Assembly: GCA_037039685.1 (NCBI GenBank)
Contig: JAWNGF010000001.1
Coordinates: 2,666,001 to 2,730,000 of the forward strand
Reading direction: 5' to 3'
Source of the DNA: Ceratobasidium sp. AG-K
Lineage: Eukaryota; Basidiomycota; Agaricomycetes; Cantharellales; Ceratobasidiaceae
DNA length: 64,000 nucleotides
Both the position numbers and the translations under genes were made by a program. Below are positions 36,041-47,409 of the stretch, piece after piece. The notes under the pieces are model-generated. The model saw nothing but the letters and a program-made list of their open reading frames with translations. It had not been told where the DNA came from and did not search any database. Each line of letters opens with the position of its first letter. Positions within the stretch are counted from its first letter, which is position 1.

Positions 36041-37765
36041 ATGAGTCGCAAGTCTTCGCCCACTCGTCGCTCTGTGTTCAGGCCATGCATCGACCTGCAC
36101 GGCGGCATGGTCAAGCAAATAGTTGGAGGCACTCTAAGTAGCAATCCCTCGGAACTCAAGACCAACTTTGTCGCATCGTACGTAGTCCCTGTGGCCAATT
36201 TATTTCGTACACTTGTCTGAAATCCTGGCAATCCTTTCCCAACGCTCCGAACGGGTCTCGACGCTCAACCGAAAATGCGCTATCGAAATTGCACAGTGAC
36301 TCGGCGGCAAGCTTTGCACGATTGTACCGCATGAATCACCTCGAAGGTGGACATGTTATCAAACTGGGACCGGGGAACGATACTGCGGCCAGGGAGGCGC
36401 TCAAGGCATGGCCGGGTGCGCATAACATGTTACGAAACCACCCGTACGTTATCCCCTAAACTCTTAGATTTTATCCACAGGCGCACTGCAAGTGGGGGGC
36501 GGGATAACAGAAGCAAATGCGCAAGAGTGGCTCGACGCAGGCGCATCCAAGGCACGTTCATTCCCCCCCCAACGCACGCCCGACTTGACACGTTCGATCT
36601 AGATTATCGTAACATCCTACCTCTTCCCCTCTGGTCGCTTCTCGCTTCCACGACTGCAATCAATGTGCCGCCTAGTCGGCCGAGACAAACTAGTGGTAGA
36701 CGTAAGGTGAGCAGCGCGTTGGCTACCCCCCCCTGCCCCTTCTTCCGAAATAGCCGAGGGATGGCCCCATTTTTCTTATCCCGCTCGTACGGACCCGTAC
36801 GAAGGCCAGCTTTGTACAATCCCGCGCGCCCTGTGATCAACTGAACTGGCGCCCTTTCCTGGTGGCGCTCCCGTTTTGTACATGCGCCTTTCGCTTTGAC
36901 ATACCTCGGATCCTGCATCGCCCACAGTAAAGAGCCTAATATCTTGCATACTATGGGCCCTGCAAATCCCTTTCTGCCCTGCATTTTGATTATCTCCCTC
37001 GAATTCCCCGTCATCCATCCACTCCATTTGTTGTCTGTGGTGTATGCAACCTGCCTAGAAGCAGTTCTTTCCGACTCTTCCTACGGATTGGACTTCTGTT
37101 GTTGGCAATGCGCCCAAATGTGGTTTGACTTTCGGCTAACACAAGACGTCTTTAGTTGCAGGAAATCAGGTGACAAATGGGTTGTCGCAATGAACAAATG
37201 GCAAGACCTCACGGACATGGAGGTCAACAAAGGCAAGCAATACGGATATTAAATTTCAATACCGCACCGGTAGACTAACCCCATTTATAGTCTCCCTCGA
37301 TTTGTTATCGCAATACTGCAGTGAATTCTTGGTTCATGCTGCAGACGTGGAAGGATTATGTCAAGGGATCGATGAAGCGCTCGTAGCGAGTGAGTAGAAG
37401 CCTTCTCTCATACTTGGCATACGCATTTACGGTCTTGTCTTCCGTAGGGCTAGGTGAATGGTCAAGGATCCCCGTGACGTACGCAGGGGGTGCTCGAGGT
37501 ATGTATTACACCCTCAATGACGCCCATCTTCGGCGCTGATCGAAGCTGCCATGTTTAGACATCTCGGACCTGGATCTTGTTGAGCGCTTATCGCATGGCC
37601 GCGTTGACTTGACGTTTGGCAGGTAAGTCGTGCCTTGCATTATCCCTAACCCCTATTTGATTTTCGTCGCTCACGAACGTGCTTCAGCTCGTTGGACATC
37701 TTTGGCGGGACACAGGTCTCGTTTGCGGAACTCGTAACATACAGCAACTCACGGCTGAATCAGTA
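36041..37765 (+). CDS. HIS6: ProFAR isomerase, histidine biosynthesis (HIS6)
   Basis: Starting at the ATG at 36041, the protein contains [55 protein letters not shown], then a [10 protein letters not shown] segment, DKLVVDVSCRK and [20 protein letters not shown]. These are the beta-alpha barrel motifs of the fourth step of histidine synthesis, the ring-opening isomerisation of the ProFAR intermediate; the DLHGG and GGARD aspartates are catalytic in the family. At least six introns are present. The first is 119 bases (36178-36296), and one in the middle is 448 bases (36708-37155), far above the local norm. The ending is YSNSRLNQ and a stop at 37763-37765. Confidence 0.92.
36708..37155 (+). other. 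Unusually long HIS6 intron
   Basis: The donor GTGAGC at 36708 follows GACGTAAG, and the acceptor GTCTTTAG ends at 37155, restoring SCRKSGDKW across the junction. Inside are a C-tract, a short palindrome near 36786-36805 (TACGGACCCGTA) and no recognisable gene. An antisense frame of about 136 codons overlaps it but has no family resemblance. Confidence 0.75.
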
Positions 37766-38060
37766 GAGTTGTACTCAAAAGCTAAATTGGTACAAGCGGA
37801 CTGTATTTTAACACTTTGCGAGTTGGGTGACTTTCTGCAAGCTTGAGATGTGGTATCCTTTCACAAGCCTCTTGTTCTCGGTTGTGGCCCATTTTGTGGA
37901 GCCTGTATATAAGGATTTATAGATGTGTTGTGCGCATACACGCTGTCACGGCAAGTAAAAGTCGTCCAATTCATTGCCCGTTATCGAAGTAGGCGGAATC
38001 ACGTACTACAGGTAAAAACAAACAAACACAAACCAAGGTAATACACTCGTAATAAAGACA

Positions 38061-41000
38061 TCACACAACATTAATCATCACCAACGTTCTCCGAGGCTTG
38101 CAACACGAATAGGCTCGCCTTGGCTCCGGTAGCCACAAACGCAGTCGCAACATCACCCACGGTGCGTCGAACTTCGCCACCAATTGCCGCAGACGCGCTG
38201 GTGCTCGAAATAATCCCGCGAGCTCGTCAGTGTGCGATTCGGCTGCCATCCTACGCCCGCGACCAGCTACAACCAGGAGTGCCTTGTTGTTCGACTCGGC
38301 GGTGGCGTGCTCCTTGGTGCAACGGCTCAGAATCTCGGCCAGGGGAGTAGCAGACGACTCCTCGACAAAGGTGACACGGGATAGAGCTCCTTGGATAGCC
38401 GGCGAGTGGGAGGTAGAAGCGTCGGTCACTTGAGCCCAAGCCAAGTTATCGGCAGTTTCAGACTGGAGGCGATTCTGAGTGCTATGCTGAGGATATATAG
38501 TATCTGGGCCCATCTGAAAACATGATGTTAGAGTCATTTCCAAGTTCTGTGGATTAGAACTCACCGAGTGAACGGTCATATTGTTCGCAGCCAAGGTGGC
38601 AGCTACCTGTTGAGCCTTGACGTCCTCAGTCAAACGAGTATCCATCTCCTCCAGTCCCCCAGTCTTCTTCATCCGTACGATAGTCGCAGAAACGGCCGGG
38701 TGCACACAAAGCTGGACGACGAATGCCAGAGCGAGACGGTCATCTGGACCACCAAAGAACGGAAGGAATACATGCTGGCCGTAAGTAGCGTTCGTCGCCA
38801 GAGGAGACAGACCACGATCAATGAACAATGCAACATCAGTCGGCGAGTCAACGAAAACGCGACGGATAAACTGCGAATAGGCGAGGGCAGTAGCCTTGTC
38901 GACAGCGGCAGAGCGTCCACCGAAAATTGCATCAAAGGGATTCTGGGGAGTGATTCCGTGGGCGTTTTGCGCGCCGTCTTCGATCGCAGATGGTGCAGAG
39001 CTCCAAGGAATAACGACGAGGTCAGCGTCAGTTTCGCGGGCATGGGATGTGACGCTCGAGCTGAACGAGTCTTGGGGAACAACAGAAAGGGCCGAGGACA
39101 CTGGAATTCTGTTGAGATGGCCAAATGTACGCAGGACGCTAATCAGAGTATCACGGTGCATCAACTCTTCGGCGGCGGAAACCTTCATGACTGCGGAAGT
39201 GCGTTCAGTCAGCTCGATCAAGCGAAGGGCATCAATCGCGACGCGAGGAGTCCCATCAGAAACAACGGTCGCTGCTTGAGGGAGATGGGGGAGCGCTGCG
39301 GCGGCATCATCCGAAGAATCCGTCTTTTCATCAGTGCCAGTAATCGAGCGAGCGGTAGAGGTGGTCGAGAGGGCTTGATTGGAGGTTGCAAGAACTGCGT
39401 CAAGGTCATCACGGCTGGCAAATGCTCGACCTTGGTCAACACAATAGTAAAGCGGGTCATCAGGGAGATTGGGCTAGAGCTGTTTTCAATGGTTGGGCGA
39501 CGACGCTTCTTGGTTGCAGCAGCTTCGCCAGTCATCCTATGGGCGCTGGCACCGGTATGCACACGGATGCTCTCGGGATAGATGCTGTAACCGATGTCAG
39601 TACACGCATTTGATGGTTGATCGAAGAACTCACAGCACAGTGAGAGGCGAAGTAATAAAGGTCAAGAATACGGCCATCACGACAAACATGGAGAACGACT
39701 TGGTGTCGAGAATACCAGCGGACAAGCCAATGTTGAGCACGATAAGCTCCACCAAACTACACAGGCGTGAGTGAGGAAGGTAAGCACAGACGATTGAACA
39801 CCTACCCCTTGCAACTCATGAGCATACCGATGGCACCACTCTCGCGGTTGTTGAAGCCCATGAAGCGAGCTGTCACAGCGCAGCCAAGGAACTTGCCAAG
39901 GAACGCAACCACGATAATAAGGAAGGTGTATGCCCAGGCGGTCCCATCGTTGAGGAGTCCAAGATCGGTCTTGAGACCGGAGAGCGTGAAGTACTAGCAT
40001 ACCGGTGAGAGAAGGTCAAGTTAATATCTGAAACCCTACTCACCAGAGGCAAGAACAGGATCGAGACAAGATCTTCAATCTTTTCCAAGAGCGCAATCGA
40101 GAACCCGTTGTCCCTCGGGATGACAAGCCCAGCGATGAATCCTCCAAAAATAGCGTGTACGCCGATCACGTCGGTGAAAAAGGCGCTGACGAAAACCAGA
40201 AGAAGAGTTATGGTCATCATGAGGGGATTGGGCTGGCCAGTCTCGAGACATCCAGTACGCTGGGTCAACCACCTGAACCCCCATTTGACAGGGAAGAGCA
40301 GGAAGAGCGTCCACCCAACGCATGTGAGCAGGATCCAGAGGGCCGTCAAACCCGCGCTTGCGTTTACAAGGGCAACCGTCAGCGCCAACAGAATCCAGCC
40401 TATCAAGCTAATAAGATTGGGCACTCAAGCCACCCACAAGCAGTGACTTACCAACAACGTCGTTTCCAACACCAGCAGCCAAGGTGGTAACACCAACATG
40501 CGTGTCTGAAACGAGTAGAATGAGTGGGGTCTTCCCGATCGTTTTCGGGCTACTACGTACCAAGAAGGCAGCACTCGGTGAGAATACGGCACAGCACAGG
40601 GAAGGCAGTGATCGAGATTGCGACACCGACAAACAACAGGAAATGACCAAATGACGCATTATCCGGGTTGATGAACTCGCGGTAGATAGGGACCGCAACG
40701 CCGACTCCTGCAGCAAACGGAAGGATCATCCCAGCGGCCGAGATAGCAAGAGACGCCTTGGCATTTTTCTTCAGGGCGGAGAGGTCCAGCTCGAGGGCTG
40801 TGGGCGGTTAGAATGGGCGCGTTTGAAAGGACAATACACATACCAATCACAAACATGAAGAGCACAAGGCCGATTGTTGCCACCAGGCTCAGGTACGGGA
40901 GCGACTCGGGAGGGAAAACCGACTTGGAAAAGTCTATAAAAAGAAAGGGTAAGCAAGGGGTTGGGAACTCCGGGCAAGTACGCACTTGGAATACGTCCTA

Positions 41001-41361
41001 AAGCGGTCGGGCCAAGAATAATACCGCCAATGACCTCGGCAATAACGCGAGGTTGCTTGATTTTCGCCAAGATCGTGGCCAGAAACTGGGTCATAACAAT
41101 GATAAGGACTGAAAGTGACACTGTTCAGCCGACAAGCTTGACGCAGACAAGGTAGCGCTCACTCAGTTGGATGACCCAGATCCTGATGGGGTTTGCAGTG
41201 TCGAAATGGGAGGGGTTTTCTCCAGAGAGAATACCTCCCTGCAGCTCTGGTCAGTCTCACACGATTCAGACGCAGTCGGCGCATAACTTTACCTGTTCTC
41301 GGGCTGCCCTTTTCGCCAGGACATGGCCGACGTCGAAGATCGAATCGGCAAACGCACCCAT
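38061..41361 (-). CDS. KefB/KHA1-type cation/proton antiporter, with a C-terminal frame slip
   Basis: The start is the ATG at 41361 ([20 protein letters not shown]). Multi-exon membrane half: [53 protein letters not shown] and further CPA2-type segments including [23 protein letters not shown]2 antiporters exchange K+ or Na+ for H+ across internal membranes; yeast Kha1 works in the Golgi. The C-terminal half (about 39.2-38.1 kb) is soluble, with two universal-stress-like parts. Near 38215-38222 the frame breaks: after SHTDELAG the conserved ending ([20 protein letters not shown], then [13 protein letters not shown]) continues in the frame one base back, with a stop at 38071-38073. As written, the frame runs out to 38061 with a nonsense tail. 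Confidence 0.85.
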
Positions 41362-41857
41362 GTTGACGATGGAGGGCGAGTAAAGAATCCCCAGTTGTCG
41401 TGGGCTCTTTAAGTACCAGCCCCTCCCCCTAATAAACGCCAAGGAAGTTGATGACAGGAACGGATGTGGCGTGGTCAGGGCTTCCGAGCAGACAACTCCT
41501 ATTTCGCATGTGTTAACGGTATTTCGATCACCGGATGCCAACTTGGCGACTGCCCCTATCGGTCACTTTTCGGCCATTGGTTCCGCCTCTATACCCGAGC
41601 AGGCCTGAACAAGGCAATTGTACTCTACCGTATTTACCACCCGCCTTTTGTTTGTCCTGGCCGATGTGCCCATCTGACCCTTTGGAGTGGCCCAAACACT
41701 TGGCCTCCCAGATGCTTCTCGCGTGCTTGCCCTGGGCCAACGTCACGGACACTGCGCGGAACAAATGGAAATGCGTTTGTAGCGATTTTATAATAATACA
41801 AAGACGTAAAAGCGACAGTCCATTGAGGCAATCCACGGAAACGAGCAATGCACGAGA
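41362..41857. other. Interval between the antiporter start and the BUD31 end
   Basis: About 500 bases. It should include the antiporter promoter on the minus strand and the BUD31 3' region. Several overlapping open frames exist but none shows family features. Confidence 0.4.
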
Positions 41858-42502
41858 TTATGAATCTGAGCTGCAACCGCGACAGCCTTGAAATCAAAGT
41901 TAGCGGATGCAACTACACCAAACCAAGCACATACCACAATGCACACACTCCACAACTGTTCCCTCTTTGACCTGGGTTTTAGGTACTCGACAGATGCAAG
42001 TGGAGCCCTGGTAGTTCATGTCCTGAGAGTGGGGAGAGCTTAACATGGATTGGGGTGTCGTGGCGGGAATGTACTCACGCGAGTCTGGATGCAGCGAACG
42101 CAACACAGTTTCTCATACCCAGTTTTCTTCCACTTGGCGATAAGACTGAACCCTATATGAGCGACACTCTTTAAAACAACGTTGGACGTACTTGGCATCT
42201 GCATAACCTTCCTTGAGCAACCAGTCGTAGAGCTCCTTGCTGATGGCTTCACGCTTGTAGTATAGCTCGTAGATGTAGCGAGACCGAGTGTGAGAGATCC
42301 GCATAATGGGCCATAGCGACTCTGACTTGCGCTTTCCCTCGTGCGACTCGTTTTCGGCGTCTCTCATCTTCTTTGCATACTCATCGAGGATCTAGTGTGG
42401 CCATTAGGATGTCTAAATGATTTTATTAGAAAGACTTACCCCCTCGATATCTTCGAATCCCTCAGGAGGCTTCTTCGTGCGGGTCGTACGGATTTTCGGC
42501 AT
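41858..42502 (-). CDS. BUD31: Pre-mRNA splicing factor BUD31 (G10)
   Basis: The ATG at 42502 opens [21 protein letters not shown]. Later exons give [55 protein letters not shown] and the zinc-binding ending [14 protein letters not shown]. The last intron must be spliced: without it the frame ends in a wrong tail at 41900, while with it the exact CGCRGC motif appears and the stop falls at 41858-41860. BUD31 is a small three-zinc protein of the activated spliceosome (NineTeen-complex-related). It faces tRNA-Val and the small tail-anchored gene across a short upstream space. Confidence 0.95.
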
Positions 42503-42622
42503 TGTGTGATGGACTGCTGGTGGCGGTCAGCAGCAGGAACGAGTCGTGTTGTTGGCGCCCGTGTTGGCGAGAACGTGTGTAAGCGTACCGCGATGAATTC
42601 CCGTTTTGAGCCACCCAAACAA

Positions 42623-42721
42623 GGCCGCCTGGTGTAGTTGGTTATCACGCATCCTTCACATTTCAGATCTGTACTGAACCCTGGACGGATGAGGTCTTGA
42701 GTTCGAACCTCAAGGTGGTCA
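42623..42721 (+). tRNA. tRNA-Val (anticodon CAC) with a 25-base intron
   Basis: The acceptor GGCCGCC pairs with GGTGGTC (two G-T pairs), followed by discriminator A. The D arm is GTG...CAC. The anticodon stem CATCC/GGATG closes the loop TT-CAC-A, and the T arm is TTGAG-TTCGAAC-CTCAA. The anticodon is at 42657-42659 and the intron spans 42661-42685. It would read GUG valine codons. It lies in the 333-base space between the BUD31 start and the next gene's start. Confidence 0.92.
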
Positions 42722-42724
42722 ACC

Positions 42725-42729
42725 TTTTT
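42725..42729 (+). terminator. Pol III T5 terminator of tRNA-Val
   Basis: Five T's begin four bases after the tRNA end. Confidence 0.75.
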
Positions 42730-42835
42730 GCCCCCTCGGCCTTGGCTTCCTAGAGAAGGCACCTCGGCCCATCCGGACGGGCCTGCTCCTTTCGACCACC
42801 ACCCCGCAAACCCTTTTGCCCCACACCCGTCCCCA

Positions 42836-43392
42836 ATGTCCATGTCTTCGTCAGGTAATGCCCCACCCTCAAACGCAGTAGCCACCAACTTGACCTACTC
42901 CAGGCTCTTCCACAATCCATCCCTTGAGTAACCCTTACCCCCAAAGTTACCGATCGTCCTCGTCCTCTCAACAAGCCCGACGTGGTACACGTACAACTTC
43001 TGGTAATAGGCAACGACAACAACGTGCTGCGCCTCCCCCAGTGCGCCGAACTACGCCACCCTCAACCCCGCGCTATGCTGCGTCCACGTCCTCGGCACCA
43101 TCAACACCCTTGCCTGTTGTCCCTCCTCCCGATGAAAAGAAACGGAGTCCAGTCTCCCCAGCCGTTTTGAGATCTATATTCGCGTCGTCTCGCACCCCGT
43201 TCGAGGAGAGGAGCATCTCCCGAGTTGCGTTCTTTAGGCAAGTCAAATTTATGGCTCTCCCTTGACGCAAGACTAACACCACTCTACCACAGGTTCGTTG
43301 GATTTATTCTTAGCTGCTTGGGGATTAGCGTCTATGCTGCACGCGGTCGTGGCATAAGGGCAGCCACCGGCTTGGGCCTTTCCATGCTCTGA
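42836..43392 (+). CDS. Small tail-anchored protein, uncharacterised
   Basis: Three exons (42836-42854, 42904-43237, 43293-43392) give 150 residues. The first two thirds are Ser/Arg/Pro-rich and disordered (QARRGTRTTSGNRQRQQ). The end is one hydrophobic segment (FVGFILSCLGISVYAARGRG) followed by a short tail, so the protein is probably inserted by its C-terminus. The target membrane cannot be told; the Arg-rich flank would suit mitochondria or the endoplasmic reticulum. The second intron is GC-AG (donor AG|GCAAGT at 43238) and is needed to reach the membrane segment in frame. No family is recognised. Confidence 0.75.
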
Positions 43393-43499
43393 ACACCTAG
43401 GGTTGCAAGCGACTTTTATGTACATATGCCCTTCATATTTCACACCATTTGAAACTATCCTACACTTGTGTGTTTTACATTCAAGAACCAAACAATTAC

Positions 43500-45705
43500 T
43501 TAGTACGACATGGAGCTTTCGATGATGCTAGTCAAGTGCTCTGCTCCATCTGCTCCGTTGACGTCACCTACACAAAGCTATAAATATACTGGACAACCAC
43601 AGTGCTGCTACTCACCAATACCAGGGGCAAGATCCAGCACACGACGCTGAGGAATAGTGCCCTTGACGAGCATATCGATGTCGCTATTCTTGTATCCGAC
43701 GGCCTTCAATCCACGAGGGACGCCCAAGTTGTCCAAGAAACGGGCAATTTGCTCAAACAGATAATCTCCAACGGCATCATCTGGTTCAACCGACATTAGG
43801 CTTGACTATGGTAAATAAGACGTAAATCTACCTGAGAGCCTCGAAATAGCAGGGATCATCGACAGTTGTGCCTGAGAAAATCGCTGCGGCTTCACGGTGC
43901 CTTGAAGGAGACGAAGGCGCGGTAAAGCGGAAGACTACCAAAATGAGCGCGTTAGATAAAGCTCTGCTTCAGACTTGTGATGATCGCACCCGCTGGACCT
44001 GTCAGCGCAACACTTGGAACAAACTTTAGCATGAATGACAATGGCCCGGCAGAATATTTACCTAACGCCGTGGGGGATAATTGGCTTGTCAACGAGATAT
44101 CCTGGGTGTTGCCACTTGGGCCCGGTCTTATTGAATCCAGAAATCTGCTCAGGTTTGGTTAGGACGCCCGATGTCGCCCAGTCGGGGACATACCGGATAA
44201 CTCATTCCATGACAAAGGTGGACGCCGGCATTACCAAACCCGATTCCAGCGAATGATGAAGCGAGCCTAGTTTATATGATTAACTAATAGTTAATTATCG
44301 GAGCAATGCAGACGTACAGCATCTGACGTTTTGCCTCCTTGTCATCCCTGTTCTTTGCGACGCGCGGTAGGTACTTGACTGCTTGACGCAGAGCCCATGT
44401 GGAAAACACGTCGCTAACATCGTTCGAGCCTTGGTAAGCAGGACGCAGGAGAGGGTTAGCAGGGCGGGGCGTCCGCTCGAAGTAGGGGATCGCCGTATAA
44501 CTCTCGAGAGCGTGGAAGAGCTACATAGAGGTTGATGCTATACGAAGATTGGTATTGGGGAACATCACTTACCACATCCAACCCAGCACTAATATGAACA
44601 GCAGTAGGGCAGCTATCCGTGTTCAGGGTGTCGACTATTCCTAATGTAGGCTTCAGAGCGCGGTTTGCAATACCGGTTTTGAACTTCATAGACGGAATGT
44701 CCAAGATCGCAGTTCCAGTGGTCTCGGACCCAGTTCCAGCGGTCGTAGGAACTTGTGTGCACGTTGAGCGACGCGAGGCAAACAATCCTGCATATATAGA
44801 GCTTACCTGCGATGAGGGGGCGCAACTTCTCGGAAATGGGCATTCCTTTGCCGACCGGCGCGTTGATGAAATCGAATAAGTCGGCATGCTTGTAAACGGT
44901 GAACCTGATGGATGGTTTCAGACATGCAGGTCTTCAGGCTAGTTTAGGCACATACAAGTTTGCTGCTTTGGCAGTATCAATGACACTTCCACCCCCAACC
45001 CTATACGAAGATATTAATCCCTCGGATCTAGCGGGTTTACATAAAAATGACCTACGCGAGGAAATGCGAAAAGTCGTGTTTTCTCGACCAGGCAATCGCA
45101 TCGTTCCAGCTAGCATCCGTCGGCTCAACGGCAACCCGGTCAAAGACTTCGTAATTTAGTCCGTGTTGGTCAAGCGATTCAACGGCCTGTGGGTATATGA
45201 GTTAATCCACTACGTGTGGCGCGCTTGACGCGTACCATCTTCATGGGCAATAGTTTTGCAAGGTTCGAGTCCGTGAATACTCCAACCTAGCATTGGTCAT
45301 GTTTTAATGCGTAGTCGGTTAACGGGGTCCTCAACTCACCTTGGTAGCTCCCAAGTTCTTCAAATCCATCCCGACCTATTGTGTCATGAGTAATTATCAA
45401 CAAATAACTGCGTGTACAAGATCCGAACCTCTTTTGTGACCCCTTCACCGAACCGCAAGTTTGACGCAGCAACCTGATGCGGGGACGGTTAATAATCACA
45501 TTAAACTCATTGTGTCATTTCCTACCTCAAATGCGTATTCCTTTTCAACGGGCACGTCGATTGGCGTCGCGTACTTACGCAAGCCAGAGAGCACGCCTCC
45601 CGGTGGGTGATGATGAGCAGCATTTGCACCATGGCATGGGCAGAACGTGTGACGGCTCAAGTTGAGCAGATTGTTGATCGCGGCGCGAGTAGGTTTGGGT
45701 GCCAT
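43500..45705 (-). CDS. Mitochondrial iron-containing alcohol dehydrogenase (ADHFE1/HOT-like)
   Basis: The start is the ATG at 45705, with a presequence-like [20 protein letters not shown]. Motifs in order: [40 protein letters not shown], the nucleotide-binding [74 protein letters not shown] and [18 protein letters not shown] with the iron-binding histidines. This matches hydroxyacid-oxoacid transhydrogenase, which couples 4-hydroxybutyrate oxidation to 2-oxoglutarate reduction in mitochondria. About ten introns of 45-60 bases are present. The ending is SIIESSMSY and a stop at 43500-43502. No missing motif was seen. Confidence 0.9.
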
Positions 45706-45996
45706 CTTTAAAACGATTTATGAGCCGTGGTAGTCGTGGTCGAAGTGAGGCCAGCTCAATGCAAGGTGCTAGGCGCTTAAGTTACGGGGAGCCGGCTTGA
45801 CCTTATACCCGGTGAGATCTGTGGGGTAAGTTGATCAATGAAGGCATTTCTGGATCAAGGACATTGGATAAGATCTTCCACACTTATATAAGGGCTCCGA
45901 GGGACAGTTTAATCAGTTGTTATCATATGAATCAGACACAATATATACAAGAACAAGGCTCCTAGTAATACAGTACGATGTTACCCCGGTGAAGCT

Positions 45997-46863
45997 TAAC
46001 CCTTGTACGTATACTCTTCATCGCCTACACCGAAGCTATGGAAGGTAATGGCAACACAGTTTTGGGGATACTCTTGAGTAACACTTCAATGGGTGTTAGC
46101 CCGCAGTGATCAATTCAACCTCCTACCACTTACTTGAAATCCACATAAATACCGTACGATCCGTTGATGTCGCGACAAGAGTGGAACAAACCTATCGCTT
46201 GCTAGTGAGCTTCCATCACTAGGAATGATTTGAATACGTACCGTGGTTAGTCCAGTCTCCCTTCTCGAAGTGCAACGTAGTGTCGTGCCATTGCCACCGT
46301 CCACCAAGACCACGTCGCTTCTCCTCGAGGAATAGCTGCAACTTGGGTACGATATGAGACCCGTGGACCTCGGTGACATTCACCACATTGGCGTAGAGCA
46401 CAGATGTCTAACAAAAGTGCGGATGAATAAGTCCTGGCTTGAATATTTGGTAGTACTGGTTCATACCTCGTTATTAAGCTGATATAGAGACCCCCCTTTG
46501 ATATGGAAAGTAGGTGCATAGTGTTTCAAACCGAGGGATGCCGGGCCAGGCTTGCCTGTCCCGCTTGATGTCAATTTCGGCTATTTCTAACTGGATACAG
46601 ACCGACTCGCCTTGATTCATTTCGTTTGCGAGCGTGACGGGCTGTAGATATAGGTTGCCGATGAATTGATACAAACCCAGTGCCCGGACAAAATCTCCGC
46701 CACTGAATCGAGTTTGGCCGGAGGAAAACCCGTAATTAATCCCCCCGCCTTGTGAGCCATAGATCGATGCCATCGAGTTGAAGCTCTTTTGCCCTTCTGT
46801 TGGAACGCCCGTGGTAGCAAAGGCAAAGGCCAAGAGTGATGCAGCAGTAGATACAAGCTTCAT
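45997..46863 (-). CDS. Secreted protein of unknown family
   Basis: The ATG at 46863 begins a signal peptide (MKLVSTAASLLAFAFATTGV). The mature part reads FNSMASIYGSQGGGINYGFS, later SLYQLNNE, TSVLYANVVNVTEVHGSHIV, GGRWQWHDTTLHFEKGDWTN and NGSYGIYVDFNVTQEYP, ending DEEYTYKG with a stop at 45997-45999. The last three exons join well. The first exon must change frame to reach GKPGPASLGLKHYAP; the acceptor ATAG near 46575 fits, but no strong donor in the right phase was found. I do not recognise a family. Size and secretion would suit an extracellular or effector-type protein, which is inference only. Confidence 0.65.
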
Positions 46864-47409
46864 CTCGTTGCTAATACGTCCTGAAAGCGAGGTTAGAGCT
46901 GACAGATGCGCTGAAAGATGGTGGGGGGGGATGCTGGAGATCGTCGGGTGAGCCAGCATTTTTAACCTCTGCGGCTCCTCAGGCTGCCAAATGGTTATCG
47001 TCTAGCGACGAACCATATACGCAATAATATTCTCCGAAGTAATGCTAGAAAGAGCAATGGCATGTGTCACGCGAACCAAGACTCTCCGCGGAAGGCACGC
47101 TACGTAACCGAATCAGCGCTTCCTCTAGGCTTGAGCAGCCGCCTCGCCCGAGATTTCCGCGCACATAGAGGGACGGATCTGAAATTTATGGCGCTCGGAT
47201 CGTCGGCCCATGGACAGCGGCGGGTTCCTGCTCAGCGTGGTCAAGGACACCATCTTGATGGGCCGGGTTCGGGACTTGAGTCTGAGAATATAGCACGTGA
47301 CCATTTTTATCAGCGGAGCTCGCCGATCTGTCCGCTAAGGTGAAATAGGACAGTAAAGTGTACTACTTGATAGAAACATCACGGGTAGCATTTAGCGACT
47401 ACTACATGT
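46864..47409. other. Intergenic region between the secreted protein and MRPL22
   Basis: About 545 bases. It should include the promoter of the secreted protein gene. A C/G-rich stretch near 47100-47280 has a 93-codon open frame without family features. Confidence 0.4.

Noticed and set aside
36786..36805. Palindrome in the HIS6 intron as a transposon end
   Set aside because: No matching inverted repeat at the other side and no target-site duplication.
36604..37014. Antisense open frame of 136 codons over HIS6
   Set aside because: It overlaps a certain HIS6 exon and the long intron, has no family features and looks like a chance frame.
45250..45275. Possible tRNA B box (GGTTCGAGTCC)
   Set aside because: It falls inside the alcohol dehydrogenase gene and has no cloverleaf.
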